DNA of 64,000 nt from Callaeas wilsoni (taxonomy: Eukaryota; Chordata; Aves; Passeriformes; Callaeidae), in assembly GCA_013398955.1 (NCBI GenBank), contig VWPU01008485.1, positions 1 through 64,000 on the forward strand, written 5' to 3'. The position numbers were made by a program, and so were the translations under genes. Positions 38,066-49,835 of the stretch are shown piece after piece. The stretch's first letter is position 1, and each line of letters starts with the position of its first letter. The notes under the pieces were generated by a model. That model was not told where the DNA came from. It worked only from the letters and a program-made list of their open reading frames with translations, and ran no database searches.

Positions 38066-41000
38066 TTTCTGTTAATTTAGAGGTGCAATTGTGTCACAGC
38101 ATGTGAGACTAGAGGTGATCACAGGCAGTAACCGGTCTTTGACAACAGTCAGAAGGAGCCTGTGGGGAAAAAACCATGCATAGAACTTACTCCACACTAT
38201 CTCCCAGCCTCTAATACCATGTGCCTGGCCATTTATTGAAATAGAGATGTTCTTAGTTTATTTCGTAATCTTCAGTGGATTCCCCTTCCAGGAAGCAGTC
38301 CAGCACCCTTTCAGTAAGGATACTATACAATATAAACCAAAGTGTTAAATAGTCAGTGAAGTACATTCACATATTTTTAAGACTCTAGAGAGCCCTGCTC
38401 TTCAAGTCTGGAGTGATGATATGCTCATGTCAATGCACAGCAGTCCAGTCTCCTAACTCTGGACCAAACAAAATCTGTAAAATCTGTTCAAAACTGCTCA
38501 TACCTTCATTATACTTTCAGCTGTGGAAATCTGGTACAGATGTGATAAAACTCAAGTGTGTAAGTGGTGGAGACTGTTTCACAAAGTCCAAAAATGAAAG
38601 CACTTCTGTTGCTCTCTTCATCTGAAAGCCGTTTATTTGCACAGCCATTTCTTGCCTTTGGTGTCGAATTTGCTTCCTTTAGTCTGCAGTGGTCTAGGGG
38701 ATTAGCTATAGATAAAGCATATAGACCTCGAACAAAGTATTATGATTGGTTTGACATGTTGGTCTATACTCCCTTACAAAAGCCATCCCCTTTGACTTTT
38801 TCTTGTATTTTTCTAAACTTTTTTTCTTTAGTAACAGAACTCAAATAAAACTCAGCTGAAAGTTTCCATGCTTTCAGAGTCAGCTATACATTTACCATTT
38901 CATTGACATGGTTTGTACAAATAAACACAGGTGTTAAACCAGAATTGACTTTAGGGAATTCACTCTGATACTTAGTATGAACACAAAATTCTGCAACTTA
39001 AACAAATGCTGTAGTCTATGTAGTTATCACTGTAGACAGACTATCAGAAGAGATATTTGTTTAAGAGAGATTTTACTATCCTTGACTTTATTCTGGAAGA
39101 AGCCTTCCCACTGAAGATATTACCCCTCTTTGTGAAACATCACTGGAGGTGCCAAAGTAAAGAAGAATGAAATGCACCCTTAAAAGTTAGCTGACCTGCT
39201 CCGTAAAAATATATATTACGTCCTCTAAATCAAATCATAGTAACTTTCATGTGTTGGGGGTTTGGGATCATTTTCTATCAAATTAAACCTTAGAATTACA
39301 CAGTCTTTTAAAATACGCTTTCCTAGCAAACCAGCAGCGTAACACAATAGTATCATTCATATCTGTCCGGTACATTTAGGTTAAGCCTCATATGCAATTG
39401 CCTTATTAAATTACCTGGTGCGTTCTGGTATTTTGCTTAGTTTTGCCATAGGAGAGAACCAATGCAGCTGTTCCTTCAGTTTTGAAATGTGTTCCTCTTT
39501 TTTTTTCTCTTTTTTAAGCTTTGCTGACTGCAAGCCAGTGAGTGACATGAAACAGCTCAAACATTCAGACCAAAATTTTAAGAAACAAGTGCCTGAAAAT
39601 TAGGTCTACATTTTCATCTGCATGTTGAATCTCACTTTTAAATGTCAAAGACACAAAGCTCTTGTATTTTATTTTTTCTTAGAACAACAAGATGAATCTA
39701 GGAAACTGATGGTTACAGCACAAATACATTGTGTTTTCTTACTCAAAGCAATAAAAAACACAAGCTGTTTTTTCTTAAAATGTATAAAGGTTTGAAGAAT
39801 TATTATAGAAAAATAGTAGCCATACTTGACAAACACTGCTTACATTATCTAGTAAGGACTTCAATATATTGTCTGGGTTTTTTTAGATTAATACACATCT
39901 CAGCTTTTAGCTGATAACAGAAGGCTTGAAGTCATCCAGCAATTTAGGTAGCAGAAGAAGCAGGGTAGAGGCAAAGGAATGATCTGCTACCAGGTGAGCA
40001 AGTTTACAGCTGAACCATATCAATTACTGCAGGAAAGCTTACTGGTGTATGTCACAAGGCCTCACATTTCCTGCTACACTTCACACCTCAGTTTGTAATC
40101 CCAAGCGTACAGGCATGTTGGGGATACGTGGTGATGCTAGGACGCTCATGTTTGCCTGGCTGCACTAAACCTGGGCTGTAAGGGTATCGTGACCCATTTG
40201 CAACCCTACTGCTAGCACAACAATCAATCTCACAAGCAGAAAAGGAACACTTATGACACACCTTTTACAATACATATGCTTCTTTCACCCTCAACACTCA
40301 CGTATTTATTTTCCATTTTGTTCTATACTAGTAGGCACAAATTACTGTTCAGGTTTATGTGAATTCCTTATTGACCAGTCACAGAAGGCTTTTGTGGTTT
40401 TCAGCCTTATGTCTCTTTCTGTGACTCATTTTGTTCGTAAGCTACACGGCTCTCTCACTGCAAGACTGGTAGACAGTATTTGCCTACAGCCCGGATTCTG
40501 GCACACTGAGGTGCTCTTAAAACAATCACTGTTGTTGGCAGCCAGACACATGTGCAAACTTCCCCCTCCCCTGATGCAGTGGCCAAAATGAACAGAGCCC
40601 TACATTAGACCCAAAGGACCTCTTGGAGAACAGATGTCCCATGCAGAACTATCCTGGCTGCCCATAAAAGGCACCTCTTGGCCTGGTGTTTGCCCCCTGC
40701 AGGGAGGAGCACAACGTGTTTGGGTGTTATCCAAACACACAGAAAGTTGGTTAATGCCACTATTATCCCAACAGATGGGCATAACTCCGAGCTGATCAGA
40801 GGCTGTGTTTTGACAGAGTTGCCAGCAGTAGTATGCCCAGCTGGGTGAGTCAAAAGGGTCTGTCAGTTTTGAGCTTTCATGCTTCTAGTTAAAGACATGC
40901 CCTGCTGCTAATCTTGCTTTTCCCAAACTAGATTAGATTTAAGACATTCAAATGCCTTTCTCATGGCTTCACAAAAGCATTCCTTATCTCAGGCCTAAAA

Positions 41001-41999
41001 CATCAGGCACAGTACCGCCAGGCCAGTGTGTGGTCACAGCCTTTGGCCCATCTTTTTATTCTTGTCTCCCCACAGTATCTTGGCTGGATAAGGGATGAGC
41101 CTCACTCTTCTCTAGTGATGGGAACTGTAAGCCAGTTAGGGTAATACTTACATGGATATGTAAGGCAGCATAGACTTCTTGCTGGCAGTCAAATGCTAAG
41201 GATGAGTCACACCTCCACAGCTGACAGGAAGGTGAGCTGTCAGGGGCTACCATGACAGCAAAATGCTAGACACACTTATGCCTGTTAATTGCTGTGCTGC
41301 TTAAAAAATGGACTAATGAGATGTTTGTGATTCAAACTCCTGCAGTGTCCAGTTGTCTGCCTGCCTTGCTTGAGGTCTCGTTCTTCAGTCAATAACACTG
41401 CCACATGCCGACCTGACCTCTGACATCCAAGGCTGGTTCTGGCAGTCATTTCTGCCAGCCTCAGTGCCACCTGCTCGGAAAGCAGCTCCCAGCAGAAAGA
41501 AAACTGATGTCACTTGATGGTGCGTATTGCTGGGAGACATAATTTTCTTTCTCTCTTAAGTGTTTTGTCCATTACTGCTATTTTTATGCATCATTGGGTT
41601 TTACCTTTTACCTGCAGCCACTACTGTTAGAGATGATTCATAAATGAAAATCTCACAGAAGTAAAATGGCAAAAAACACTGATTAGTCAGAGAAGCCCCA
41701 GCTTACCCACACACCTCTTAATCCCAAAAGACAATTCTAGGAGTGTCTCATCTTATGGTTGTTTCCAGCTGTTTATTCCTGGATGGCTGTTTCCCTGAAA
41801 TGTTCATCTTTTCTGTGAAGCAGAGTTTCTCTGTAAATTCACATTAATGATGTGTACATTAGGCAATTTTGCTGCTTTCAAACTATACTAGTTGCATTTC
41901 AAATTAATTTCCACTAACACAAACCATTAAGTTTTTTCAAAATAAAATCAGCAAAAGCTGAATCTAATAATTATCCCTAAGAAAAGCATACAATAAGCA
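38066..41999. other. AT-rich stretch with two short exon-like blocks
   Basis: No repeat or full gene was recognised. Two blocks have good splice signals in phase 0: 38521-38559 (acceptor CATTATACTTTCAG, donor GTAAGT, peptide LWKSGTDVIKLKC) and 41076-41126 (acceptor TTGTCTCCCCACAG, donor GTAAGC, peptide YLGWIRDEPHSSLVMGT). Both are short enough to be chance. The part at 40.6-41.5 kb is a little GC-richer, with short frames on both strands. Confidence 0.4.
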
Positions 42000-42000
42000 A

Positions 42001-42091
42001 AAAAAAACCAAAGCCAAAACCAAAACCAAACCAACAAACAAACAAACAAACAAACAAAACCCATAACAAAACAAAACAAAAACACCAAAAA
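42001..42091. repeat. CAAA/CCAAAA microsatellite-like tract
   Basis: CCAAAA-type units pass into about six pure CAAA units (roughly 42034-42060), then into ACAAA and CACCAAAA units. This is a likely length-variable tract. Confidence 0.88.
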
Positions 42092-44879
42092 CGGGATCTG
42101 GATTTTAAAAATAGATGCATTTTTCATTTATGTCCAGTATTGTATTGGGTTTTTTGTAGCATATTATTAAATGACTCCATGGAGAAATTGACCAAGACAT
42201 TACTAAACCCAAGATTTTATTTCCTTAGGACAGGTCATAAAAGGAAATTAGTAACAGAGTAATACAGAATCTGCATGAGAGTTGAGATAAAGCCTTACAG
42301 AAAATGACAACAAAAAGAAAATTAAAATTTCCAGGTACAGTATGTTTAAAAAAACCAAGCAAACAGCCATGGAAACAAGCTTTCACCTTTTCTAAGTATC
42401 AATAAACAAATACTGGGAACTATTTTTTGCATGGTTAATGAATGCTCTGCATTAGAAACATCAGATCCTCTCTTTGTGCCTGTGCCCTATGAATGCCCAC
42501 TATTCACTCATTTTATTTCATAAAGGGAAGGAAAAAAGTTGAATTTTGATCTCTGACAGCTGCATACGAGTCGTTTCAGGAGACACTGCAAGCACCAGGA
42601 AACTGGAGTAGGGGCAAAAAAGCTTCAGAGGATCACAAAAGCTGCTTGGTGTTATTGCTGCAGAACAGTGCTGCAGCATGCCCTTCCTCACACCATCAGT
42701 CAGACCAGGGGCATGTCAGAATGTCCTGCACCTTCCACTCAGTCCATAAGCCCAGTTGTCTCAGCAGAGAAATCAGGGGATGGCAGTAGCACCCAGTGCA
42801 TAAGCAAGTCTCAAAAAACTGTTGCAGAACCCAGTTACACTCATATAGTCAAAAAAACAGTTGCCTTATTTCCACTGGTAATTGGAATGCACACAGTTAT
42901 TCTCTTTTGAGAACATTTAGCTAATGCATTGCTTTATTTTGATCAGCAATTATGTAAACATAAGCAGAAATATAACAATGGGGTCATTTTTTTAGACTTG
43001 AAAACTGGAACTATAAATAATGAATCACCAAAACACCATAGCGTTAAAGAACAAGTACATATTAAATACTTTTTAAAGAATTCAAATTTAATTGTTACAT
43101 GTTTATATTTCTATTTTGCAGTTATGCGGTTTTTATACATAAAAGTATTCATGGTTCTTTCAAACATTGGCTTACATCACACTAACCCAAAATTTTACTA
43201 AAATACTACAAAAATCATAATGAACCACAAGAAAGTACATTGCTTTACATATTGGGTCTCAATAAAATCCCCCAAATTCCAGAAAGGAGACATAAATACT
43301 GTGAAATTCATTCTAAGAGCAGGAAACTCTTACCTCTGTAGGTAGATCTACTCATGCAGGAAACCTGTCTCTGACAAATGGTATGGAAAATAACACCTAT
43401 TAGAAGAGGCCTGCTATTAAGTTTTCTGCAACTGTGGGAAGAGGCAAGTAGTTGAATTAATCTGCAGCTAACTAGTTTCCAGTTAATAAAAAATTTTCAT
43501 TGCTTCTTCTCACATCAACACTTAACACTGACCCCCAAGAGGTCTACCACTTTCATCCAGCTACAGGTCCCATTGGTGCTCTTCTCTATGCAAGAACATA
43601 TAGAACCTGCTTTATCCCATTCCTGCTAAATAGAGATTTTGAAACAGATAGCTTATGTCCATTTTTATTAATTAAGAGCTAGTTTTAGAGGTCATACCCT
43701 TTTCCCCCAAATACTAATCCCCTGAGCTCTTATCACCTTGTTAAATGTTTAATGTTGTGAGCATACACTGGTGAAAGCTGGGTCAGGTCAGTGACCTCTC
43801 TGATGGGGGAAGAGGCCAATATTGGAGATGTAATGTACATCTCCCAAGGGCTTGAGGGGGAGGAGGAGGCAAAACAGCTGCTAATCTGCCATAGCAGTGA
43901 CAGCACATTCTTCTGGCACATGTTCATCTGAATTTTTGCAATTCTTCTCTCTTTGTTTTCTTGTGTGTATATACATCATTTGCCAACTTAGTGTAGCCCA
44001 AGAAAACTAGACAGCTCTAAGAAAATAATTCATCTCCCTTGGCTATAGAGACATGTACGAATATGATCAGACTTTTGATTAATAAATGGGCAAAGAACTC
44101 ACTGAAACATTCTCAGCACAACCTGGTTTTGACACAAAAAATTATAGAGGATTTTTCAAAGAGTGGAGTTATGCCAGTTTGCTTGTTTGGTTTTGGGTGT
44201 TTTGCCTGCAGGAAATAAACACATGGAAGCTAAGGCCAACCACAGAGAGATTCTCATTAGCTCAGAGAAACTCTCCTTGTCTCCAGACAATAATCCACTC
44301 TCATTAAAGAAACAGGTTTACTGAACAAAACTGTTTTCAGGTTTCTTTGACTGGGACATTGTATAGGAACATAGGGATGAGGTGAAAAGACTTTTTATTG
44401 TAATTTAAATTATTCTGCTATTTCACATTAATTTATCGCAGACTGAAGAAAGTAATAATTGCGTGAGTTGAAAACTGAGGATCTCATGCATTAAGGTTTA
44501 AGAATATCTGCAATTAAATGATCCAAAAACTTAGACAAACATGAAACAAAAAGACAATGTGAAGGTCTTAACTCATGAACTTTAAGATTATTTTCTGACA
44601 AACAACATCATGAGAAAAATTTGTTCTCCTCTAACAAATAAACTTCCTTTTTTTCCCTCCACAGTCTTGATCAGCCAAAGGAATGAGAATGTTGGGATAT
44701 GGTTGGTGAGAGAGACAAATCTCTATTTGTGATCCTGTATCTCACACAAATTGATTTTCCCTGACTTTCAACTTTTGAGTTTTCCCAGATTTCTTATGAG
44801 AAGTTGTTTACTTTCTTTGTGCCCTTTGCTCATTAAAGTCCCTCTGTGTCAGGAAGAGGGTATGTCACCTCTATAAGAC
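42092..44879. other. AT-rich non-coding stretch, no firm feature
   Basis: Short frames only. At 44209 a good acceptor is followed by a 30-codon open frame (EINTWKLRPTTERF...) ending in a stop, with no donor. At 44664 a very good acceptor (CTTTTTTTCCCTCCACAG) leads to about 41 bases before GTGAGA, but in a phase that does not fit the neighbouring candidate blocks. Neither is called. Confidence 0.5.
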
Positions 44880-45110
44880 ACAGAGATTCAAAGAATAACT
44901 CAGACTGGGAGAGAGGTCACCTGATCAGATCTCTGCTCAGGCCATCACTTCAGTTGAAGTCTGAATACCCCCAAGGATGGAAAAGTCCACAGCCTCACTG
45001 GGCAACATTTGCCAGTGTTTGATCACCTCATGAGGGGAAAAAACTCTCAACATTTGATCAGAATTTTGTGTTCCTGTTGTGACTTGTGTCTGTCTCCCTA
45101 ATCCACACAC
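44880..45110 (-). mobile_element. CR1 LINE fragment, minus strand (3' end)
   Basis: Diverged CR1 3' region in reverse orientation. Recognisable pieces are the inverted tail remnant near 44880-44910, CTGCTCAGG, CCCAAGGATGGAAAAGTCCA, GGGCAACATTTGCCAGTGTTT and GATCACCTCATGAGG. All correspond to the standard avian CR1 3' segment (paired with CACTGGAACAGGTTGCCC on the other strand). It is old and short. Confidence 0.8.
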
Positions 45111-45888
45111 CTTAGTTAACACAAGAGAAAATAAAAAACCCAGAGCCACATTTTGAGTGTAACCGAGACAAGGCAGCCCAAGGATATTAGGGCTGCAGAA
45201 GGAATGCTCTCATGAGGAATTTCCAGTCTGGGAAAACCTGCAGTGCCTTGTCTGAGGCTCATCTGAAGGTTATGGCTTCATATGCCTTCTCTTACCAGTT
45301 TCCCAGGGAGTTGTTTACTTTTTTTTTAATAGTCCAACTGCACCTCCTTCTCTGACCTTCTGAGAACAAATTATTTGCAACTTTCCTGACACAATGAAAA
45401 ATGAAGCTACATTAACCAGAGGCAGCCACTGTATGATGATCACAACATTTACATTGGATTCTTTTTTTGACCCTAGTGTTCACTTTGTCAAAGGTACATT
45501 AATTACTCCAAACTTGCATAATATAAGTCAACATGAACATTCAGGTCAAGATAAAGCCTTGAGAATGTTTTCCTTCCTTTGTTTTGCAATGTACTTTCGT
45601 TCTTGGGAATTAGTCTACAACATATGGCAGGGCAAAGAGCTAAGATCCAGAAATGCACACTGACAGCAGCAGAGAGTTTTTTGATAAAGGAAGCACAGTA
45701 TCTTAGGCACAAAGAACTCTGAAATGCTGTTGTCAAATAGATCTCCAAGAAAACAACGAAAGTGATATTTTAGATGAAGTCCGTAAGTCAGTGAGCAGTT
45801 TAAGCTTTGATCAGAAATTAATTTGAAACATTAGTGTAAAAAAAAAAATTCTCCAGATTTCATGTTTGATCTTTCTTTCACATTTAAG

Positions 45889-46029
45889 ATGTGTAAGAAT
45901 GAGCATGTTTGGTTAAATGAAGACCATGCTTGGTGCAACAGCTTCACACAGAGTCGAGAGATTACTCGGACATGCAACCAGACGCACCTTCATTCACAAC
46001 AGCGTGATAATGACTATGTAATCAGTCAG
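45889..46029 (+). CDS. Candidate internal exon, unrecognised plus-strand gene
   Basis: A 141-base block following TTGATCTTTCTTTCACATTTAAG and ending AGTCAG before GTAATG. Only phase 0 is open; the other frames stop within the first 30 bases. The peptide begins MCKNEHVWLNEDHAWCNSF, then TQSREITRTCNQTHLHSQQ, and ends DYVISQ. It has three cysteines and one N-glycosylation sequon (NQT), a composition that would suit an extracellular domain. It shares phase 0 at both ends with the candidate at 37221 and with a 48-base block at 47551. No family was recognised. RNA evidence would be decisive. Confidence 0.35.
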
Positions 46030-46299
46030 GTAATGTGACACAAACTGACACCACTTTATTCGTTTGTTACATCCAACTTTCACTGAAAACACAGGGAGAG
46101 GTTTCATGTGCTGAAGCTCAGAGATTAGTCAGTCTATAATCACAGCTAGAGTCTGTAACATTCCCATGGAACAGCCTACTATTAGTCTGGACATGTTTTA
46201 AGTGAGAAATCTCAGCCCCACTGTGCCTGCTCCTGCAAGCGCCATCCCTTGTGCCATGTCCCTCTGGAAGCGCACTGCTATGAGGAGAACAGGGCCGGC

Positions 46300-46512
46300 C
46301 GGAGCAGCGCGGGAGGTGAGGAGAGGGCTGAGGGCTGAGGGCTGAGGGGGAGCCTCACGGCGGCCTGCCAGGGCCTGAAGGGAGCCTGCAGGAGAGCTGC
46401 CGAGGGACTGCAACCGGGCAAGAGTTAAAGGAGTCAAGCTGAAAGAAGCTGGCTTCAGATTACATACCAGGAGGAAATTCTTCACTGTGAGGGTGGTGAG
46501 GCACCTGCTCAG
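46300..46512 (+). mobile_element. CR1 LINE fragment, plus strand
   Basis: From about 46366 the sequence matches the CR1 segment just before its 3' end: GGGCCTGAAGGGAGCCTGCA, GAGAGCTGCCGAGGGACT, then AGGAGGAAATTCTTCACTGT and GAGGGTGGTGAGGCACCTG. It stops short of the usual tail. The left part (46300-46365) is a GC-rich run that includes three AGGGCTG heptamers at about 46324-46346, and its membership in the element is uncertain. Confidence 0.78.
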
Positions 46513-46897
46513 TTTACCTTCCCCCTCTAATTTGAGGGTAGGTGGTTACTGGCTATGCTAGCCCGTAGAGCACAAGGAAGGTGAGACATTCCCTTACTCC
46601 TAAGTTTAACCTACAGTGCTGTCTGCATGAGGAGAGAGAAGCACAATTTACATTCTACCAGAAAAGGAGGAAACCAAGCAACAGATCATTCAAGCACAAC
46701 ACTACTGTTAAGTCCCTGGTCATCAAATCTCTTTATTGCCCTTTGCTTAAGGAAGCTTTCTTTACAGTGCTCTAAAACATCATAAGAATTATTTCTTGCA
46801 GCAGGAAAATGAGCTCAGCCTGATATCTTTGTAGGCAAGAGCTACTTTGTGAGGCAGAAAGGATGCCACAGTGGGTCATTGCTGTGCTACACAGACA

Positions 46898-47092
46898 TAG
46901 AATAGTAGCATAGTTAAGACCGGCAAAGACCTCTTAGATCAACAAGTCCAAGCATTAACCCAGCACTGCCAGGTTCACCACTAAACCATGACCCTAAGCA
47001 CCACATCTGCATGGTTATTGATCGTTTTAGGGACTGTGATTCCACCACTTCCCTGGGCAGCCTGTTTCAATGCCTGACCACTCTCTCCTAGC
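46898..47092 (-). mobile_element. CR1 LINE fragment, minus strand (3' end)
   Basis: Reverse-orientation CR1 3' end. It holds a tail remnant (CATAGAATAGTAGCATAG), then ACCTCTTAGATCAACAAGTC, CATTAACCCAGCACTGCCAG, ACCATGACCCTAAGCACCAC, and CCACCACTTCCCTGGGCAG ahead of CCTGTTTCAATGCCTGA. These are the standard blocks of the CR1 3' untranslated region. The order and spacing are intact but the element is 5'-truncated. Confidence 0.9.
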
Positions 47093-48109
47093 AAAGATGA
47101 ACACCAAGTATTTAAACTAAAGGAAGAAACTAGTAGGGGTAAAGAAAGAGGAGTACAAAGTATCATGCAATAAAATGGAGGTTGAGAACTCATAGAAGCT
47201 GACTAAGCACAACAGAAATCACAGCCCAAGGTGTAGTGGGCAAACGCAGTGATAGTTTTACAGAGGGATCAATTCAAGAGAGGGTCACATTTACCTATGA
47301 CAGAGGAACTGAACCTTAGGGCCAGGGAGAATTTCTTCCAGTCCTCTGTTCCCATGCAGTATGCCCAGCTTAAAAAGAAAGGTACAAATGTGCATTTGCA
47401 AAGGTATCCTCTGCTTGTGGGATGCTGCACTGTACAAGAATGTTCTGCATGTGAGCTTTAAACGTGCTTGTTAAATACCATTGTAGTGAATGTGACCCTT
47501 TAATGTCAAGGCTTACTGGAACTTAGCATCTATGGTTTTCTCCCTCCTAGCCACCTCCTACTAAGTTCTTCTTGGAAATGCTCACTTATGTAACTCAGGT
47601 ACCTGTCAGTAATCATAACCTGGCTTCTAATCTCATAAAAGAAAACTTTTCCATTATCAAGGGCTTTTGATAAGCTACAATATAAGAGGGCAAAGCAAAT
47701 GGAAACAGAGCCAGAACAAGCACTTTTTGTGAGTGACCTGTACTGCTACTGCTAACATGACAACATTTTGTACCAGCTATTACATTACTGAAACCAGTTC
47801 AAGTTCCCCAGTTGCTCTGAAAGAAATTTAAGTAGGAAAGAAGTACTTTAGGCATACTGTGAAGAAGAAAATGCTACACCCAGAAGCTTACAGCATGACA
47901 GGAAGAACAGGCTTTTGAGTGTTGACAGCACATACTGTGTATCTGAAGGGCATAAAATTTCAGGGTAGCACAACATATTCACAGAGAGCAGGAAAAGCCT
48001 AAAAACAGAGACAGATCATGCACAATCAGCCAAAGTCATGCCACTGTTTTCTGATAGCCCATAAATACCATAAAAACTATGCCAGATGTTTCTTGAAGAA
48101 TCAACAGCT
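47093..48109. other. AT-rich stretch with one short exon-like block
   Basis: The 48-base block at 47551-47598 has a very strong acceptor (TTTTCTCCCTCCTAG) and a fair donor (ACTCAG then GTACCT). It reads in phase 0 as PPPTKFFLEMLTYVTQ and would splice in frame after the candidate at 45889. Nothing else is recognisable. Confidence 0.4.
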
Positions 48110-48910
48110 TTGTGAAACACATACACACCATGGATCAGTGTTTACTGGAGGCAGTAGAGCGAGATGCTCTACTGCTGTTGTGCGGGTCTGGAGCAACTGG
48201 AGGTCTGACCCGGTGCTTCTTGCACTTGGCATGGTTACCTCCAGAGAAGTGCTTGGTGTGGGAGCCTGCTGGAAGGGGGCGTTGGAGGGCTCTGGACCTC
48301 TGCCTGCCTCTGTGCACTGTGCCTGCCTCTGTGTGCTGCCAGTCTCCACAGGCCTCATTTTGCCAGCTGAGGAAGGGTTTTTGGTGGGCCACCTGCGCAG
48401 GTTGTAGTGCAGCTGTAGGGACTGGCTGCAGGCCTTCTCCATGGCAATCCTGCTGTGCAGGAGGGCAGACAAGCCAACTACATGCTTCTCATAATGGCTG
48501 TCCCTTCCCACTGAGTATGGTAGCTTCTCCAAAGACTGCTTACAGGCATCCCCCCCTCGGCCCATCACCAAATACAGGCAAAGCAGAATTTGCGCATGAA
48601 ATAGGTCAGACACTGGGGGTCTACTGCTGCCTTTACTGGCCCTACCTGAGGTGGCCAGCTCAGGCTGTCATCCTTTGCAGAAGAGTCACCCTTCCCCATG
48701 GCTTCCTTGACACCCAGTGCTTTGCCCTGACAAGAGAGACATGCAAACTGCTGGAACTTGTCTGGCAGAAGGGGCACACAGACTTGTTCTCCGCCCACGC
48801 AGGATACATAGGAGGCAGAACAGGTGGAGTCAATGCATCACATAGCTGGCCTCCTCCCAGCTGTTCAGGAAGATGGGACAGTAGTAGTCCACTTCCATAG
48901 CCATGCTCTC
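48110..48910 (-). pseudogene. Degenerate RING-finger E3 ligase (TOPORS-like) retrocopy
   Basis: The minus strand, from an ATG at 48904, reads MAMEVDYYCPIFLNSWEEA, then SYVM, a stop codon in place of the expected cysteine (near 48830), LHLFCLLCIL, and after a one-base shift WAENKSVCPFCQ. This is the C3HC4 RING signature of the TOPORS-like ubiquitin ligases, which bird genomes carry in many copies: CPxC, CxH, FCxxC, RWAE, CPxC in order. Key residues are lost (second Cys is Phe; next Cys is a stop). A second partial RING-like stretch (KFCFACI..WAEGG) lies at about 48550-48610, followed by a 170-codon minus frame ending near 48104 with basic repeats such as YNLRRWP. No introns are visible, so a retrocopy is likely. 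RING ligases transfer ubiquitin from E2 to substrate; this copy cannot. Confidence 0.72.
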
Positions 48911-49835
48911 CACTTGCCTGCAGTGGCCTGTGGAGAGCTGCTGATGAGTGGCTCCCTCTCACTGCCACAGCAGTAGTGAGTGTCACACTAGCAAGGGAAG
49001 AGGCACCATAGCCATCAGGTGACCTGGAGAGAGGTGATAGAAATGTCCAGGTCCTTCAGGAAGAAAATCCTTGCAGCCTCCCAGAGTGAGGTGTCCCCTT
49101 CCAGCTCACCTCTGCTGCTGTGAGTACACCTCCTGGGTGTCTCAGACGCTTGAACCTGGCAGGGAGGGGGAAAATCCTCCAGCAGCTCTGGGACTGGGCA
49201 TGGAGAGCTGCTACAAACAACTCTCTTCACGCAATGTCAGTACCAATGGCCTCATTCAGCACTCCAAACCTCGCCAATTGCTCAGCTGGAGTCTGGGCAT
49301 GATCTGGGGGAGTGGAACTTGGCACTGAATGTAAGCAGCAAGGATACCTAATATCGCATTTGAGCTTCCCCTGATGCAGCTTTGCACCATCCCTATGTTG
49401 CCTGTCACTGGATCCCAGCAAGAAGAGATCAGCACCTCCCTCATGCAGCCAGGCAGAGGATAGAGGAGCACTTGAAGGTGTTGCCTTTGCTCAGTGCCCA
49501 GACCTGCTGCTCTACCCCATGCCAGAGCTGCTAGAGCAAGCTGAAGGTCTCTCCAGAGCCTGCACGCCCATTTGTGCCCACTGGAATCCATGCACAGAGG
49601 CTGTGGCTGCTGAGAAGCAGCAAGATCAGGGGCTGTTTAAAACTCAGGCTTGTTAGGTCCTGTCATGGGAAGCTGGTGCCCCCAGCAGAAAGGCCTGGCA
49701 ATAGGCAGCCTTGCAGTGCAGAGGCGAAGTTCTGGAGACCTCCTCAGTGCCAACAGGGCATCTCAACTTAGCTCCAGCAAGGGTCTTCAAAAGATTAGAA
49801 GGCATCCACCATTGCTGAAGGGAAAGCCCATTAGG
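48911..49835 (-). other. GC-rich flank of the RING pseudogene, possibly its 5' part
   Basis: The composition matches the pseudogene next to it and differs sharply from the AT-rich DNA beyond. Minus-strand frames (49015-49230, 49256-49591) carry no domain I know. Pieces such as CCTGTCACTGGATCCCAGCA near 49398-49420 resemble CR1-type sequence, so old repeat fragments may be mixed in. It may be the 5' region of the retrocopied transcript or an unrelated GC-rich insert. Confidence 0.35.

Noticed and set aside
46198..46485. A 95-codon minus-strand frame in a GC-rich patch
   Set aside because: It is antisense to a CR1 fragment and the heptamer repeat. The length is explained by composition.
48112..48900. 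A 262-codon plus-strand open frame, the longest in the window
   Set aside because: It is antisense to the RING-finger pseudogene, rich in W, C, P and S as GC-rich antisense frames are, and has no recognisable domain.
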